Below are positions 1-7,055 of a DNA stretch of 18,693 nucleotides, piece after piece. The position numbers and the translations under genes were made by a program. The notes beneath the pieces were generated by a model that had not been told where the DNA came from, did no database searches, and worked only from the letters and a program-made list of their open reading frames with translations. Each line of letters begins with the position of its first letter. The stretch's first letter is position 1. Source of the stretch: Tannerella sp. (GTDB lineage Bacteria > Bacteroidota > Bacteroidia > Bacteroidales > Tannerellaceae); the NCBI GenBank assembly GCA_031272655.1, contig JAISTJ010000097.1, forward strand, positions 1-18,693. Reading direction: 5' to 3'.

Positions 1-297
1 CGCGACCAGTCGCTCAAAGCCGACGTCTATATAGCCTATTTCAACACCGACGACTACGCAAGCCGCATCATCTCGAAAGAGCGCAACATACTCTACACCT
101 ATTACAGTCCGTTTCTCTACGGCGAGGGCTTGCGCGCCACGCTCGTCTTCAACTGTAACTACCGCAAGCGCCTCTACCTCTCGCTGAAAGGCGCCCTGAC
201 GCACTACTACGACCGCGACGTCATTGGCAGCGATACGGAAGCCATCGAGGGCAGCAACAAGACTGACCTCAATATGCAGGTGCGGTGGAAGTTTTAA
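1..297 (+). CDS. C-terminal fragment of a probable outer-membrane beta-barrel or helix-hairpin-helix protein
   Basis: The window opens inside this gene; 98 codons remain in frame 1, ending with TAA at 295-297. The visible part alternates polar and aromatic residues (many Tyr and Phe, e.g. LYTYYSPFLYGEGLRATLVF) and ends in QVRWKF. A terminal Phe after alternating residues is the usual C-terminus of an outer-membrane beta-barrel strand. The stretch around ALTHYYDRDVIGS, plus this ending, resembles from memory the C-terminal part of large Bacteroidales proteins annotated as helix-hairpin-helix (ComEA-like) domain proteins, but the N-terminal part that would confirm this lies outside. GC content appears higher than in the following gene. 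The 3' end overlaps the convergent oxidoreductase by 4 bp. Beta-barrel nature is fairly likely; the family name is a guess. Confidence 0.6.
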   Translation, partial: RDQSLKADVYIAYFNTDDYASRIISKERNILYTYYSPFLYGEGLRATLVFNCNYRKRLYLSLKGALTHYYDRDVIGSDTEAIEGSNKTDLNMQVRWKF

Positions 298-1316
298 AAC
301 GCAACTCCCACATTATAAATCCGTTGTATAATATCCACAACCTTCAGCCCTTCAAGCACATTTGTCGTAATAGGCTCGGTGGATTCGTCAGAAAGCACTT
401 TTACAACATTTCTAATCACCAAATGATGGTTTTGCGCAGAACCTTTATACGCCCCATAGTCATTTCCGGGATTGGTAGGCTCAAGCGAAGGCATCTCACA
501 GCCTTTCACATGGCAATATTCGACCTTATCCATATACTGTCCGCCGATCCGGACGCTCCCGTTTTCGGCTATTATCAACATACTGCTCTCAAGGTTTTTA
601 TCCCGAACGGACGTGGAATAATTGATTGAGCCGATGCCGCCGCCATTAACAAAACGGAAACTCACTATCCCGGAATCCTCAAATTCGGTCAATCCGTCGT
701 GATTAAAATCTGCAAACCGGGCGGTAATATCAGTGATGTCGCCGAATAACCAGTACATAATATCCACAAAATGAGAGAATTGCGTAAAGAGAGTGCCGCC
801 GTCAAGCGCCTTTGTTCCGTGCCAGCCTCCCCGCTGATAATACCGCTCGTCGCGATTCCAATAGCAATTGATCTGCACAATATAAATCTTGCCGAGAACG
901 CCGCTTTCAACAAGGTTTTTTATCCAGACGGAAGGCGGCGAATAACGGTTTTGCATCACGCAAAAAACCTGCCGGCGGTATTTCAATCCCGCATACACAA
1001 CCTTCTCCGCATCTGCAATCGTCAGAGCCATAGGCTTTTCTATCACCACATGATAACCGGCCTCCAAAGCCTTCACCGCCATATCGGCATGTAGTCCGTT
1101 AGGAGTGCAAATATTGACCACATCAATACCGACGCCGCTATGCATCATCTCGTCATAATCGTTGAAAAAAGGCGTGTCATATTCCCCGATGCCAAGCTCC
1201 TGTTTCGGTTTGACATCGCACAGAGCTGCCAACGAAGCGCCCTCTTCCCTGACAATCATCTCCGCATGCCGTTTCCCGATATGCCCGCATCCAACTACAG
1301 CAAAATTTTTAATCAT
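294..1316 (-). CDS. Gfo/Idh/MocA-family NAD(P)-dependent oxidoreductase
   Basis: A 340-residue sugar dehydrogenase-type protein. The N-terminus forms a Rossmann fold with GCGHIG at residues 10-15; EKP at 93-95 carries the conserved Lys of the family. The C-terminal half has DGGTLFTQFSHFVDIMYW (172-189), where His and Asp sit at the usual catalytic positions. The nearest subgroup I can suggest is WlbA/WbpB-like enzymes, which oxidise UDP-GlcNAcA at C3 for surface polysaccharides; the substrate cannot be fixed from sequence alone. A longer TTG start exists 9 bp upstream, but ATG at 1316 is preferred because GGGAGA lies directly before it and the family starts at MIKNFAVVG. It lies 36 bp downstream of the GH3-like gene on the same strand, with a 28-bp repeat between, and its 3' end overlaps the convergent barrel gene by 4 bp. 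Confidence 0.88.
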   Translation of the reverse strand: MIKNFAVVGCGHIGKRHAEMIVREEGASLAALCDVKPKQELGIGEYDTPFFNDYDEMMHSGVGIDVVNICTPNGLHADMAVKALEAGYHVVIEKPMALTIADAEKVVYAGLKYRRQVFCVMQNRYSPPSVWIKNLVESGVLGKIYIVQINCYWNRDERYYQRGGWHGTKALDGGTLFTQFSHFVDIMYWLFGDITDITARFADFNHDGLTEFEDSGIVSFRFVNGGGIGSINYSTSVRDKNLESSMLIIAENGSVRIGGQYMDKVEYCHVKGCEMPSLEPTNPGNDYGAYKGSAQNHHLVIRNVVKVLSDESTEPITTNVLEGLKVVDIIQRIYNVGVAF

Positions 1317-1330
1317 TTCTCCCAAAACTT

Positions 1331-1358
1331 CTTAATTCTTAATTTTTAATTCTTAATT
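1331..1358. repeat. 28-bp AT-rich intergenic repeat, copy 1
   Basis: On the plus strand this runs CTTAATTCTTAATTTTTAAT and then TCTTAATT. It is identical over 28 bp to 13769-13796. Read on the minus strand it is two copies of an AATTAAGAATTAA unit in tandem. It fills the gap between the GH3-like gene and the oxidoreductase and overlaps the GH3 stop codon (1353-1355). Confidence 0.85.
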
Positions 1359-2864
1359 CTGAAGAAAAAGTTCTTCAATAAGCGTCCGTTCGTTCTGAAG
1401 CGCGGGGATTTTATGCTGACCTCCGAGCTTGCCCTGTTTTTTAAGCCATTCAAAAAACAAACCTTCGCGTGCAACAATCACTTCCGGCTTCTGAAGCGAC
1501 AAGTCTTTATACCGTTTAGCTTCGTAATCGGAGTTACGCTGTTTCAAAGCATCGTCTAACACATTGGTAAACTCCTCAACATCTGACGGTTGCTTTTCAA
1601 ATTCTATCAACCACTGATGGCGTCCCTGCCCAGTTTCGGGCATAAACAAAGGCGCAGCCGTGTAAGCCCTTACCGCCGCTCCCGTTGCCTTACATGCCTC
1701 TGCTATGCTTTTTTCGGCGTTATCCACCATCAGTTCCTCCCCAAAAGCATTGATATACAGCTTTGTACGCCCTGTAATAACAAATTTATACGGATTTACA
1801 GAAGTGAAACGGATGGTATCGCCGATCAAATAGCGCCACAACCCGCCACAACTGCTGACTACCAAAGCATAGTTCACGCCCGTCCGGACTTCCGTAAGCG
1901 GTATCGCATGCGGATTATCGGAAAGAGGCAACTCGTCGGCAGGTACGAACTCATAGAAAACGCCATAGTCAAGCATCAGCAGCAAACCGGTATCCGACGG
2001 GTCATCCTGTAACCCGAAAAAACCTTCCGAAGCATTGTAAGTTTCCATATACCGCATCCTCTCGGAAGAGATAAGTCTCTGATATTGAGCGCGATATGGC
2101 TCAAAACCTACCCCGCCGTGAAAAAATACTTCTAAATTGTTCCAAACCTCGCCAAGTGTCTCTTTCCCTGCCCTTTCCATAACCGCCTTAATCACCGTAA
2201 GCATCCATGACGGCACTCCCGAAAGGCTGACTACATCTTTGTTCCAAGTAGATTCGGCAATAGCTTTCACCTTCGCTTCCCACTCGTCCATCAGGATGAT
2301 TTTTTTACAGGGCACCCTCACCAAATTAACAAACGGATTCAGGTTTTGAAGCAATACGGCCGACAAGTCGCCGCATCGTGAGCAGGCGTTGAGTGGCGAA
2401 GGCGCATGACTGCCGCCAAGAATCAGCCCTTTCTTAGAGAAAAAGCGCGTGTCCGGATAGTTGCGGAGATAAAGTGCAACCGTGTCGAAAGCCCCCTTGT
2501 AATGGCACTTGTGAAGTATTTCGCGCGTAACGGGGATATATTTGCTCCGGTCATTAGTCGTACCGCTGCTTTTGGCGAACCATCCGACTTTTCCACGCCA
2601 CAACACGTCGCTCTCGCCGTTTATCATCCGCTTGATATGCGGATAAAAAGGCTCGTAGGGCGAAACCGGCACGCGGGAACGGTACTCTTCATAATCAAGT
2701 CCGTCCCTGTATCCGTATAGTTTGCCCCATTCCGTATCTTTCGCCGCATCAAGCAACCGGCGTAACTGCCTGTTCTGTATCTCGTCCGCACGTCCGGAAT
2801 ACCGCTCAATATCGCGCAAACGGGCTTTAAACAACGGCGCCACTGTTCGTGTGATAATATCCAT
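1353..2864 (-). CDS. GH3 family (auxin-responsive GH3-like) acyl-adenylating enzyme
   Basis: A 503-residue member of the GH3 branch of adenylate-forming enzymes, which in plants join amino acids to acyl acids such as jasmonate or auxin. The ATP/AMP motifs are all present: SSGTT at 99-103, YNASEGFFG at 276-284 and YLIGDTIRF at 345-353, followed by FGEEL at 374-378 on the mobile C-terminal domain and GKLGGQHKIPAL near the end. Length is typical of bacterial GH3 proteins, which are widespread in Bacteroidota but of unknown substrate. The longest ORF starts at a TTG at 2873; the ATG at 2864 fits the family N-terminus (MDIITRTVAP) better. The last codon and stop (AAT TAA) are supplied by the AATTAAGAATTA repeat at 1331-1358. 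It is divergent from pfkA and probably cotranscribed with the oxidoreductase. Confidence 0.9.
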   Translation of the reverse strand: MDIITRTVAPLFKARLRDIERYSGRADEIQNRQLRRLLDAAKDTEWGKLYGYRDGLDYEEYRSRVPVSPYEPFYPHIKRMINGESDVLWRGKVGWFAKSSGTTNDRSKYIPVTREILHKCHYKGAFDTVALYLRNYPDTRFFSKKGLILGGSHAPSPLNACSRCGDLSAVLLQNLNPFVNLVRVPCKKIILMDEWEAKVKAIAESTWNKDVVSLSGVPSWMLTVIKAVMERAGKETLGEVWNNLEVFFHGGVGFEPYRAQYQRLISSERMRYMETYNASEGFFGLQDDPSDTGLLLMLDYGVFYEFVPADELPLSDNPHAIPLTEVRTGVNYALVVSSCGGLWRYLIGDTIRFTSVNPYKFVITGRTKLYINAFGEELMVDNAEKSIAEACKATGAAVRAYTAAPLFMPETGQGRHQWLIEFEKQPSDVEEFTNVLDDALKQRNSDYEAKRYKDLSLQKPEVIVAREGLFFEWLKKQGKLGGQHKIPALQNERTLIEELFLQN

Positions 2865-2870
2865 AACTTG

Positions 2871-2878
2871 CAAAGTTA
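2871..2878 (-). promoter_or_regulatory. Candidate -7 element of the GH3-like gene
   Basis: The minus strand reads TAACTTTG, matching the Bacteroides -7 consensus TAnnTTTG. It ends only 6 bases before the chosen ATG at 2864, so a transcript from it would have almost no leader. No TTG is seen 19-21 bases upstream, which weakens the call. Confidence 0.35.
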
Positions 2879-2917
2879 TACTTTTTCGGGTAATTAAACT
2901 GTTTTCGTTTAAAAAAA

Positions 2918-2948
2918 TTGCTTTTTATTCAAAAAGTTTTTACTTTTG
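2918..2948 (+). promoter_or_regulatory. Bacteroides-type promoter of pfkA-rnhA
   Basis: TTG at 2918-2920, a 20-base spacer and TACTTTTG at 2941-2948 match the Bacteroidota sigma factor consensus (TTG, 19-21 bases, TAnnTTTG) exactly. A start about 5-7 bases further would give a leader of roughly 15-20 nt before the pfkA ATG at 2972. No Shine-Dalgarno sequence is visible in it, as is common in this phylum. Confidence 0.75.
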
Positions 2949-2971
2949 CAATCTGAAAACAAGTCAATTTC

Positions 2972-3985
2972 ATGCGAATAGGAATTTTATCATCGGGGGG
3001 CGACTGTCCGGGTATCAACGCCACAATACGGGGCGTCGGCAAAACAGCGCTGTTGCATTACAACATGGAAGTAATCGGCATCCACAACGGTTTCACAGGG
3101 CTGCTCAACAAAGACGCCGAAGTGTTAAACGAGAGGATGCTTTCAGGCATACTCAATCTCGGCGGCACAATTCTCGGCACTTCGCGCGAGAAACCGTTCA
3201 AAAAACTGCTTGATTCGGAAGATAGCGGCAAACCGCAGATTATATGCGACAACTGCCGCGAGCTTGGCCTCGACTGTATCGTTTGCATCGGCGGCAACGG
3301 CACCCAAAAAACGGCTTACAAACTGTCAAAGCTCGGCCTTAACATCATTGGCGTCCCTAAAACCATTGATAATGACGTATATGGCACCGATATTACGTTC
3401 GGTTTCGACACCGCTGTCAATATAGCGACCGACGCAATAGACCGCCTCCATTCCACCGCAAGCTCGCACAAGCGCGTAATGGTGGTGGAAGTGATGGGAC
3501 ACCACGCCGGATGGATTGCCCTTTATGCAGGCATGGCGGGTGGCGCCGACGTCATTCTTTTACCCGAACTCGGCTTTGATATCAATGTTGTGAACGAAAA
3601 AATACTCCAACGTGCGCACAACGGCAAGCCGTATTCGATAGTAGTCATAGCCGAAGGCCTGCAAAACGGCGTCAGTAATCCTTCTTATCAAATATCCGCT
3701 GAAATTCAACAAGTTACAGGCATCGAAGTACGTACAACCGTTCTGGGATACATCCAGCGTGGGGGCAACCCCTCGCCTTTCGACCGCAATCTTGCCACAC
3801 GCCTCGGCGGACATGCCACCGAGCTGATCGCCAAAGGCAAATTCGGCAGGATGGTCTGCGCAAGCGGAGATATCATTACGTCCATAGACCTCGCCGAAGT
3901 CGCCGGCAAAACAAAACTCGTCCCGCCCGACCACGAACTCATCCGTAACGGTTCCAACATGGGCATCTCATTCGGAATAAAATGA
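2972..3985 (+). CDS. pfkA: 6-phosphofructokinase, group III type
   Basis: Phosphorylates fructose 6-phosphate to fructose 1,6-bisphosphate in cytoplasmic glycolysis; 337 residues. The N-terminus has the nucleotide loop LSSGGDCPGINA (6-17). PKTIDND at 129-135 holds the catalytic Asp133, and MGHHAGW at 175-181 is the substrate-binding segment. The phosphoryl-donor site reads GGNG (107-110): the residue equivalent to E. coli Gly104 is Gly, which permits ATP, while Lys130 replaces the Gly124 of E. coli, as in pyrophosphate-using, group III and trypanosomal enzymes. Asn109 stands where E. coli has the magnesium ligand Asp103. The combination fits the group III lineage; ATP use is more likely than pyrophosphate but not proven. 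It has a near-perfect promoter upstream and overlaps rnhA by 4 bp (ATGA). Confidence 0.93.
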   Translation: MRIGILSSGGDCPGINATIRGVGKTALLHYNMEVIGIHNGFTGLLNKDAEVLNERMLSGILNLGGTILGTSREKPFKKLLDSEDSGKPQIICDNCRELGLDCIVCIGGNGTQKTAYKLSKLGLNIIGVPKTIDNDVYGTDITFGFDTAVNIATDAIDRLHSTASSHKRVMVVEVMGHHAGWIALYAGMAGGADVILLPELGFDINVVNEKILQRAHNGKPYSIVVIAEGLQNGVSNPSYQISAEIQQVTGIEVRTTVLGYIQRGGNPSPFDRNLATRLGGHATELIAKGKFGRMVCASGDIITSIDLAEVAGKTKLVPPDHELIRNGSNMGISFGIK

Positions 3986-4593
3986 AACAGAAATATTATG
4001 TAGTTTGGAAAGGTGTAAATCCGGGTGTTTATGACAGTTGGACAGACTGTCAGCTTCAGATCAAAGGCTTTGAAGGGGCTTTGTACAAGTCTTTCGGCAG
4101 CCGCGACGAAGCCATCGCAGCCTCGATGGATTCGCCTTCTTTACACATCGGACAAGATAAAAAAACAAAACCAAAGCTCTGCAAAACATACATTGAGGAA
4201 AGCATTGCGGTAGATGCGGCATGCAGCGGTAATCCGGGCGACATGGAGTACAGGGGCGTTTTTGTGGAGACAGGGAAGGAACTGTTTCACGTAGGCCCTA
4301 TGGCGCAAGGGACAAACAATATCGGTGAATTTTTGGCGCTTGTACACGGATTGGCGCTGCTGAAGCAGACCGACTGCGCGATGCCGGTTTATTCCGACAG
4401 CCACAACGCAATCACATGGGTGAAAAACAAAAAATGCAGGACGAAACTCGCACGTACCGAAGCTAATGCGCAGATATTCAGCCTGATAGAACGCGCCGAA
4501 AAATGGTTGCAGACACACGAGTACGCCTCGCCGGTGCTGAAATGGGAAACATCAATCTGGGGCGAAATCCCCGCCGACTTCGGAAGAAAATAA
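3982..4593 (+). CDS. rnhA: Ribonuclease HI with N-terminal viroplasmin (hybrid-binding) domain
   Basis: Cleaves the RNA strand of RNA-DNA hybrids; 203 residues. Residues 1-45 (YYVVWKGVNPGVYDSW, then YKSFGSRDEA) form the caulimovirus viroplasmin-like domain that binds hybrids. The catalytic domain follows a short linker: Asp78 in VDAACSGNPG, Glu116 in NIGEFLAL, Asp139 in YSDSHNAI and Asp199 in WGEIPADFGRK form the DEDD set. The ending matches the C-terminus of Bacillus halodurans RNase H1, whose last catalytic Asp is in the same position. Start overlaps the pfkA stop by 4 bp, so the two are probably translationally coupled. The gene ends 3 bp from the end of the convergent rnc gene, leaving no room for a terminator. 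Confidence 0.93.
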   Translation: MKQKYYVVWKGVNPGVYDSWTDCQLQIKGFEGALYKSFGSRDEAIAASMDSPSLHIGQDKKTKPKLCKTYIEESIAVDAACSGNPGDMEYRGVFVETGKELFHVGPMAQGTNNIGEFLALVHGLALLKQTDCAMPVYSDSHNAITWVKNKKCRTKLARTEANAQIFSLIERAEKWLQTHEYASPVLKWETSIWGEIPADFGRK

Positions 4594-4606
4594 TTCTTAA
4601 TTCTTG
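4591..4606. repeat. Short AATTAAGAATTA-type repeat at the rnhA/rnc junction
   Basis: The plus strand reads TAATTCTTAATTCTTG, a partial copy of the unit at 1331-1358 and 13769-13796. It contains the stop codons of both convergent genes: TAA of rnhA on the plus strand and TAA of rnc on the minus strand. Confidence 0.55.
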
Positions 4607-5373
4607 ATAGCCCGCTCATCTACAAGCTTCTGGGCATATTTGTCATCATTACGTATTTTGAAGAGTACCTTTTTAGCCGCTCTTTGCTGCGATTCTTTTT
4701 TTGTGCAGCCTGTTCCGACGGCGAGAGTAGCTCCGCCTATCATCACTTTTGACCGGAAAAGGGGCTTCCCGACTTCGTCATAACGCTCGTCGGTTACCTC
4801 AAACTCGGTCGTCAAGTGCATTTTCGCGCTCCATTCAAGCAATCGGGATTTAAAGTTAACTTCCTGATTAGCAAGCTTATCAAGCAAAATAAAACGGTCA
4901 ATAATCTTACTTTCAACGAATTTAAGGCAATATTTATAACCTTTATCAAGGTAAATAGCCCCGATAAGAGCCTCAAGAGCATTGCCGTACATGTATTTAT
5001 GGTGCATGGCGGCATAAGGCATAGCTACCATTTTCTCATCTATACCGAGTTCGAGAGCTACTTGGTTCATAGTCTCGCGTTTAACTATTTTTGAGCGTGT
5101 GTTAGTCAGGAAGCCTTCGCGCCGATGAGGAAAATGATGAAAAACGATGTCGGCGATAACAGCGTCAAGAACGGCGTCGCCAAGAAATTCAAGCCGCTCG
5201 TTATTACTGTCTTTGCCGTACTGTTTGGGCGTAATCGAGCAGTGCACAAAAGCTTGCTGATAAAGTTCTATCTGCGTAGGACAGAAACCAAGCATCTTGT
5301 ACAACGACAAATAAGGCTCTTTATTTTTCAATCTAAAGAGCCTGATTTGCTTGATTATATTGTAAAATATCAC
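4597..5373 (-). CDS. rnc: Ribonuclease III
   Basis: Double-strand-specific endoribonuclease for rRNA and mRNA processing; 258 residues. The signature NERLEFLGDAVLD is at 58-70, with Glu62 and Asp66 as metal ligands; the second cluster is YGNALEALIGAIYLD (129-143) with Glu134. Asn131 occupies the position of E. coli Asp114, a change I recall in other Bacteroidota RNase III proteins, so not a sign of inactivity. A double-stranded RNA-binding domain covers about 172-245 (FKSRLLEW to KKESQQRAAKKVL). The start is GTG, whose G is the last base of the fabF stop (TAGTG), implying coupling to fabF; the N-terminus NIIKQIRLF resembles relatives, supporting it. The terminal Asn codon and stop come from the short repeat at 4591-4606. 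Confidence 0.95.
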   Translation of the reverse strand: MIFYNIIKQIRLFRLKNKEPYLSLYKMLGFCPTQIELYQQAFVHCSITPKQYGKDSNNERLEFLGDAVLDAVIADIVFHHFPHRREGFLTNTRSKIVKRETMNQVALELGIDEKMVAMPYAAMHHKYMYGNALEALIGAIYLDKGYKYCLKFVESKIIDRFILLDKLANQEVNFKSRLLEWSAKMHLTTEFEVTDERYDEVGKPLFRSKVMIGGATLAVGTGCTKKESQQRAAKKVLFKIRNDDKYAQKLVDERAIKN

Positions 5374-6632
5374 TAACTAACGTTTTTCTTCACGATTACG
5401 CTTGCGTTATGGCCTCCGAAACCGAACGTGTTTGACAATGCCGCATTAACAGGCCGTTTCTGCGCCTTGTTAAATGTGAAATTGAGGTTATAATCAATTT
5501 CAGGGTCATTGTCGTCGTCTGCGTGGTTGATTGTCGGCGGCACTATGTCGTGATAAACGGCGAGTGTGCAGGCTATAGCTTCCATAGCGCCGGTAGCGCC
5601 GAGCATGTGCCCTGTCATTGATTTGGTGGAACTGATATTCAGCTTGTAAGCATGTTCACCGAAAACATTTTTAATAGCTTTCACTTCCGAGATGTCCCCA
5701 ACCGGCGTAGATGTGCCGTGAACGTTGATGTAATCAATCTCTTCGGGCTTCATTTCGGCGTCTTCGAGCGCATTGTTCATCACGAGGATAGCTCCCAGTC
5801 CTTCCGGATGGGAAGCTGTCAGGTGAAATGCGTCGGCTGAAAGACCTGCGCCCACCACTTCGGCATAAATCCTTGCCCCGCGTGCACGTGCATGTTCCAT
5901 CTCCTCAAGGATGAGGCAGGCGCTGCCTTCACCCATCACAAATCCATCGCGGCTGCCGCTGAAAGGGCGTGAGGCTGTCTGCGGCGAATCGTTGCGCGTG
6001 GAAAGGGCGTTCATAGCGTTGAAGCCGCCGACGCCCGCAATGGAAATCGGGGCTTCGGAGCCGCCTGTTACTATTACCGACGCTTTGCCGAGGCGTATAT
6101 AGTTGAATGCGTCGGAGATAGCGTTTGTCGAAGAAGCGCACGCCGATACGGTCGCGAAGTTGGGTCCCCGGAAACCATATTTCATCGAAATAAGCCCTGC
6201 GGCAATGTCGGAAATCAGTTTGGGGATGAAAAACGGGTTGAAACGCGGACCGCGCTCCTCGCTGTATCCCCGCACCTCTTCCTGAAAGGTATAGATGCCG
6301 CCGATGCCCGACGAAAAGATAACTCCGACACGGTCTTTGTTTACCGCCTCAAGATCCAAACCCGAATCTGTTATAGCCTCCGCAGCCGACGCTATGGCGT
6401 ACTGCGTGTAGAGGTCGCACTTGCGAGCTTCCTTCTTGTCGGCATAATACAGCAAAGGGTCAAAATCCTTTACTTCGCATGCAAACTGTGTCTTGAACTT
6501 CGTTGCGTCGAAGTGCGTAATAGGTCCCGCACCGCTCTTGCCATCAGTCAATGCCTGCCACGTGTCCGCAACATTATTTCCCAACGGCGTTATGGCGCCG
6601 AGACCTGTTACTGCTACTCTTTTTAGTTCCAT
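5373..6632 (-). CDS. fabF: 3-oxoacyl-[acyl-carrier-protein] synthase II
   Basis: Condenses malonyl-ACP with acyl-ACP in cytoplasmic fatty-acid elongation; 419 residues, the usual length for KAS II. The catalytic triad is complete: Cys165 in VSACASSTNAI, His305 in VHGTSTPVGD and His342 in SMTGHMLGATG. NTFGFGGHN at 401-409 is the conserved glycine-rich loop near the active site. It follows acpP with an 18-bp gap and joins rnc by a 1-bp overlap, the acpP-fabF-rnc order common in Bacteroidota. No separate promoter is seen, so expression is expected from upstream of acpP. Confidence 0.97.
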   Translation of the reverse strand: MELKRVAVTGLGAITPLGNNVADTWQALTDGKSGAGPITHFDATKFKTQFACEVKDFDPLLYYADKKEARKCDLYTQYAIASAAEAITDSGLDLEAVNKDRVGVIFSSGIGGIYTFQEEVRGYSEERGPRFNPFFIPKLISDIAAGLISMKYGFRGPNFATVSACASSTNAISDAFNYIRLGKASVIVTGGSEAPISIAGVGGFNAMNALSTRNDSPQTASRPFSGSRDGFVMGEGSACLILEEMEHARARGARIYAEVVGAGLSADAFHLTASHPEGLGAILVMNNALEDAEMKPEEIDYINVHGTSTPVGDISEVKAIKNVFGEHAYKLNISSTKSMTGHMLGATGAMEAIACTLAVYHDIVPPTINHADDDNDPEIDYNLNFTFNKAQKRPVNAALSNTFGFGGHNASVIVKKNVS

Positions 6633-6650
6633 ACGACAACATTTTGAATG

Positions 6651-6896
6651 TTACTGCTGAGCGCTTACGCCGGCTTCGATATATGCTATCGCATCGCCTA
6701 CAGTCGAAATCTTCTCGGCTGCGTCGTCGGGTATTGAAAGATTGAACTCTTTCTCAAATTCCATAATTAACTCTACCGTGTCAAGCGAATCGGCTCCCAA
6801 ATCATTCGTGAAACTCGCTTCATTAGTAACTTCTGACTCCTCAACACTAAGTTTGTCAACAATAATCGCTTTTACGCGTGATGCTAAATCTGACAT
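6651..6896 (-). CDS. acpP: Acyl carrier protein
   Basis: Small acidic four-helix carrier (81 residues) that holds growing acyl chains on a 4'-phosphopantetheine arm. The attachment site is Ser37 in [16 protein letters not shown], a near-exact family motif. It is the first gene of the leftward acpP-fabF-rnc operon, directly upstream of the synthase that uses it. An AT-rich leader of about 45-50 nt separates the start codon from a candidate promoter at 6950-6981. Confidence 0.97.
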   Translation of the reverse strand: MSDLASRVKAIIVDKLSVEESEVTNEASFTNDLGADSLDTVELIMEFEKEFNLSIPDDAAEKISTVGDAIAYIEAGVSAQQ

Positions 6897-6940
6897 AATT
6901 TTTTAAGTTTAAATTAATACTAAAATTTATTTTTGCTAAT

Positions 6941-6953
6941 TTTGCGGCGCAAA
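6941..6953. promoter_or_regulatory. Short palindrome over the acpP promoter
   Basis: TTTGC-GGC-GCAAA is an inverted repeat with 5-bp arms. It overlaps the candidate acpP -7 element on the minus strand and the end of a TAATTTTG (6937-6944) on the plus strand. Its role is unknown; it could be an operator or a coincidence of two facing -7 elements. Confidence 0.3.
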
Positions 6954-6981
6954 GTAACGCATTATTTTGCAATTTTTACAA
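6950..6981 (-). promoter_or_regulatory. Candidate promoter of acpP-fabF-rnc
   Basis: On the minus strand TTG (6981-6979) is followed after 21 bases by TTACTTTG (6957-6950). This differs from TAnnTTTG at one base. It would start transcription near 6944 and leave a leader of about 48 nt. Confidence 0.45.
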
Positions 6982-6999
6982 TTTTCTTTTACTAAATTT

Positions 7000-7029
7000 A
7001 TTAATAAGTGCACAATTATTTTAGGTTTG
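7000..7029 (+). promoter_or_regulatory. Candidate promoter of the purN operon
   Basis: TAGGTTTG at 7022-7029 fits TAnnTTTG. The -33 position shows TTA (7000-7002), 19 bases upstream, rather than TTG. A transcript would start near 7035, just before the ribosome-binding site. Confidence 0.45.
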
Positions 7030-7038
7030 TGCAAAAAC

Positions 7039-7045
7039 AAGGAGA
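7039..7045 (+). promoter_or_regulatory. Strong Shine-Dalgarno sequence that sets the purN start
   Basis: AAGGAGA lies 10 bases before the ATG at 7056. It is one of the few clear ribosome-binding sites in the window and excludes the in-frame upstream ATG at 7008, which would place the site inside the gene. Confidence 0.7.
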
Positions 7046-7055
7046 CATACACATT

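Noticed and set aside
4597..5373. RNase III possibly inactive because Asn131 replaces a metal-binding Asp
   Set aside because: I recall the same Asn in other Bacteroidota RNase III proteins; Glu62, Asp66 and Glu134 are intact.
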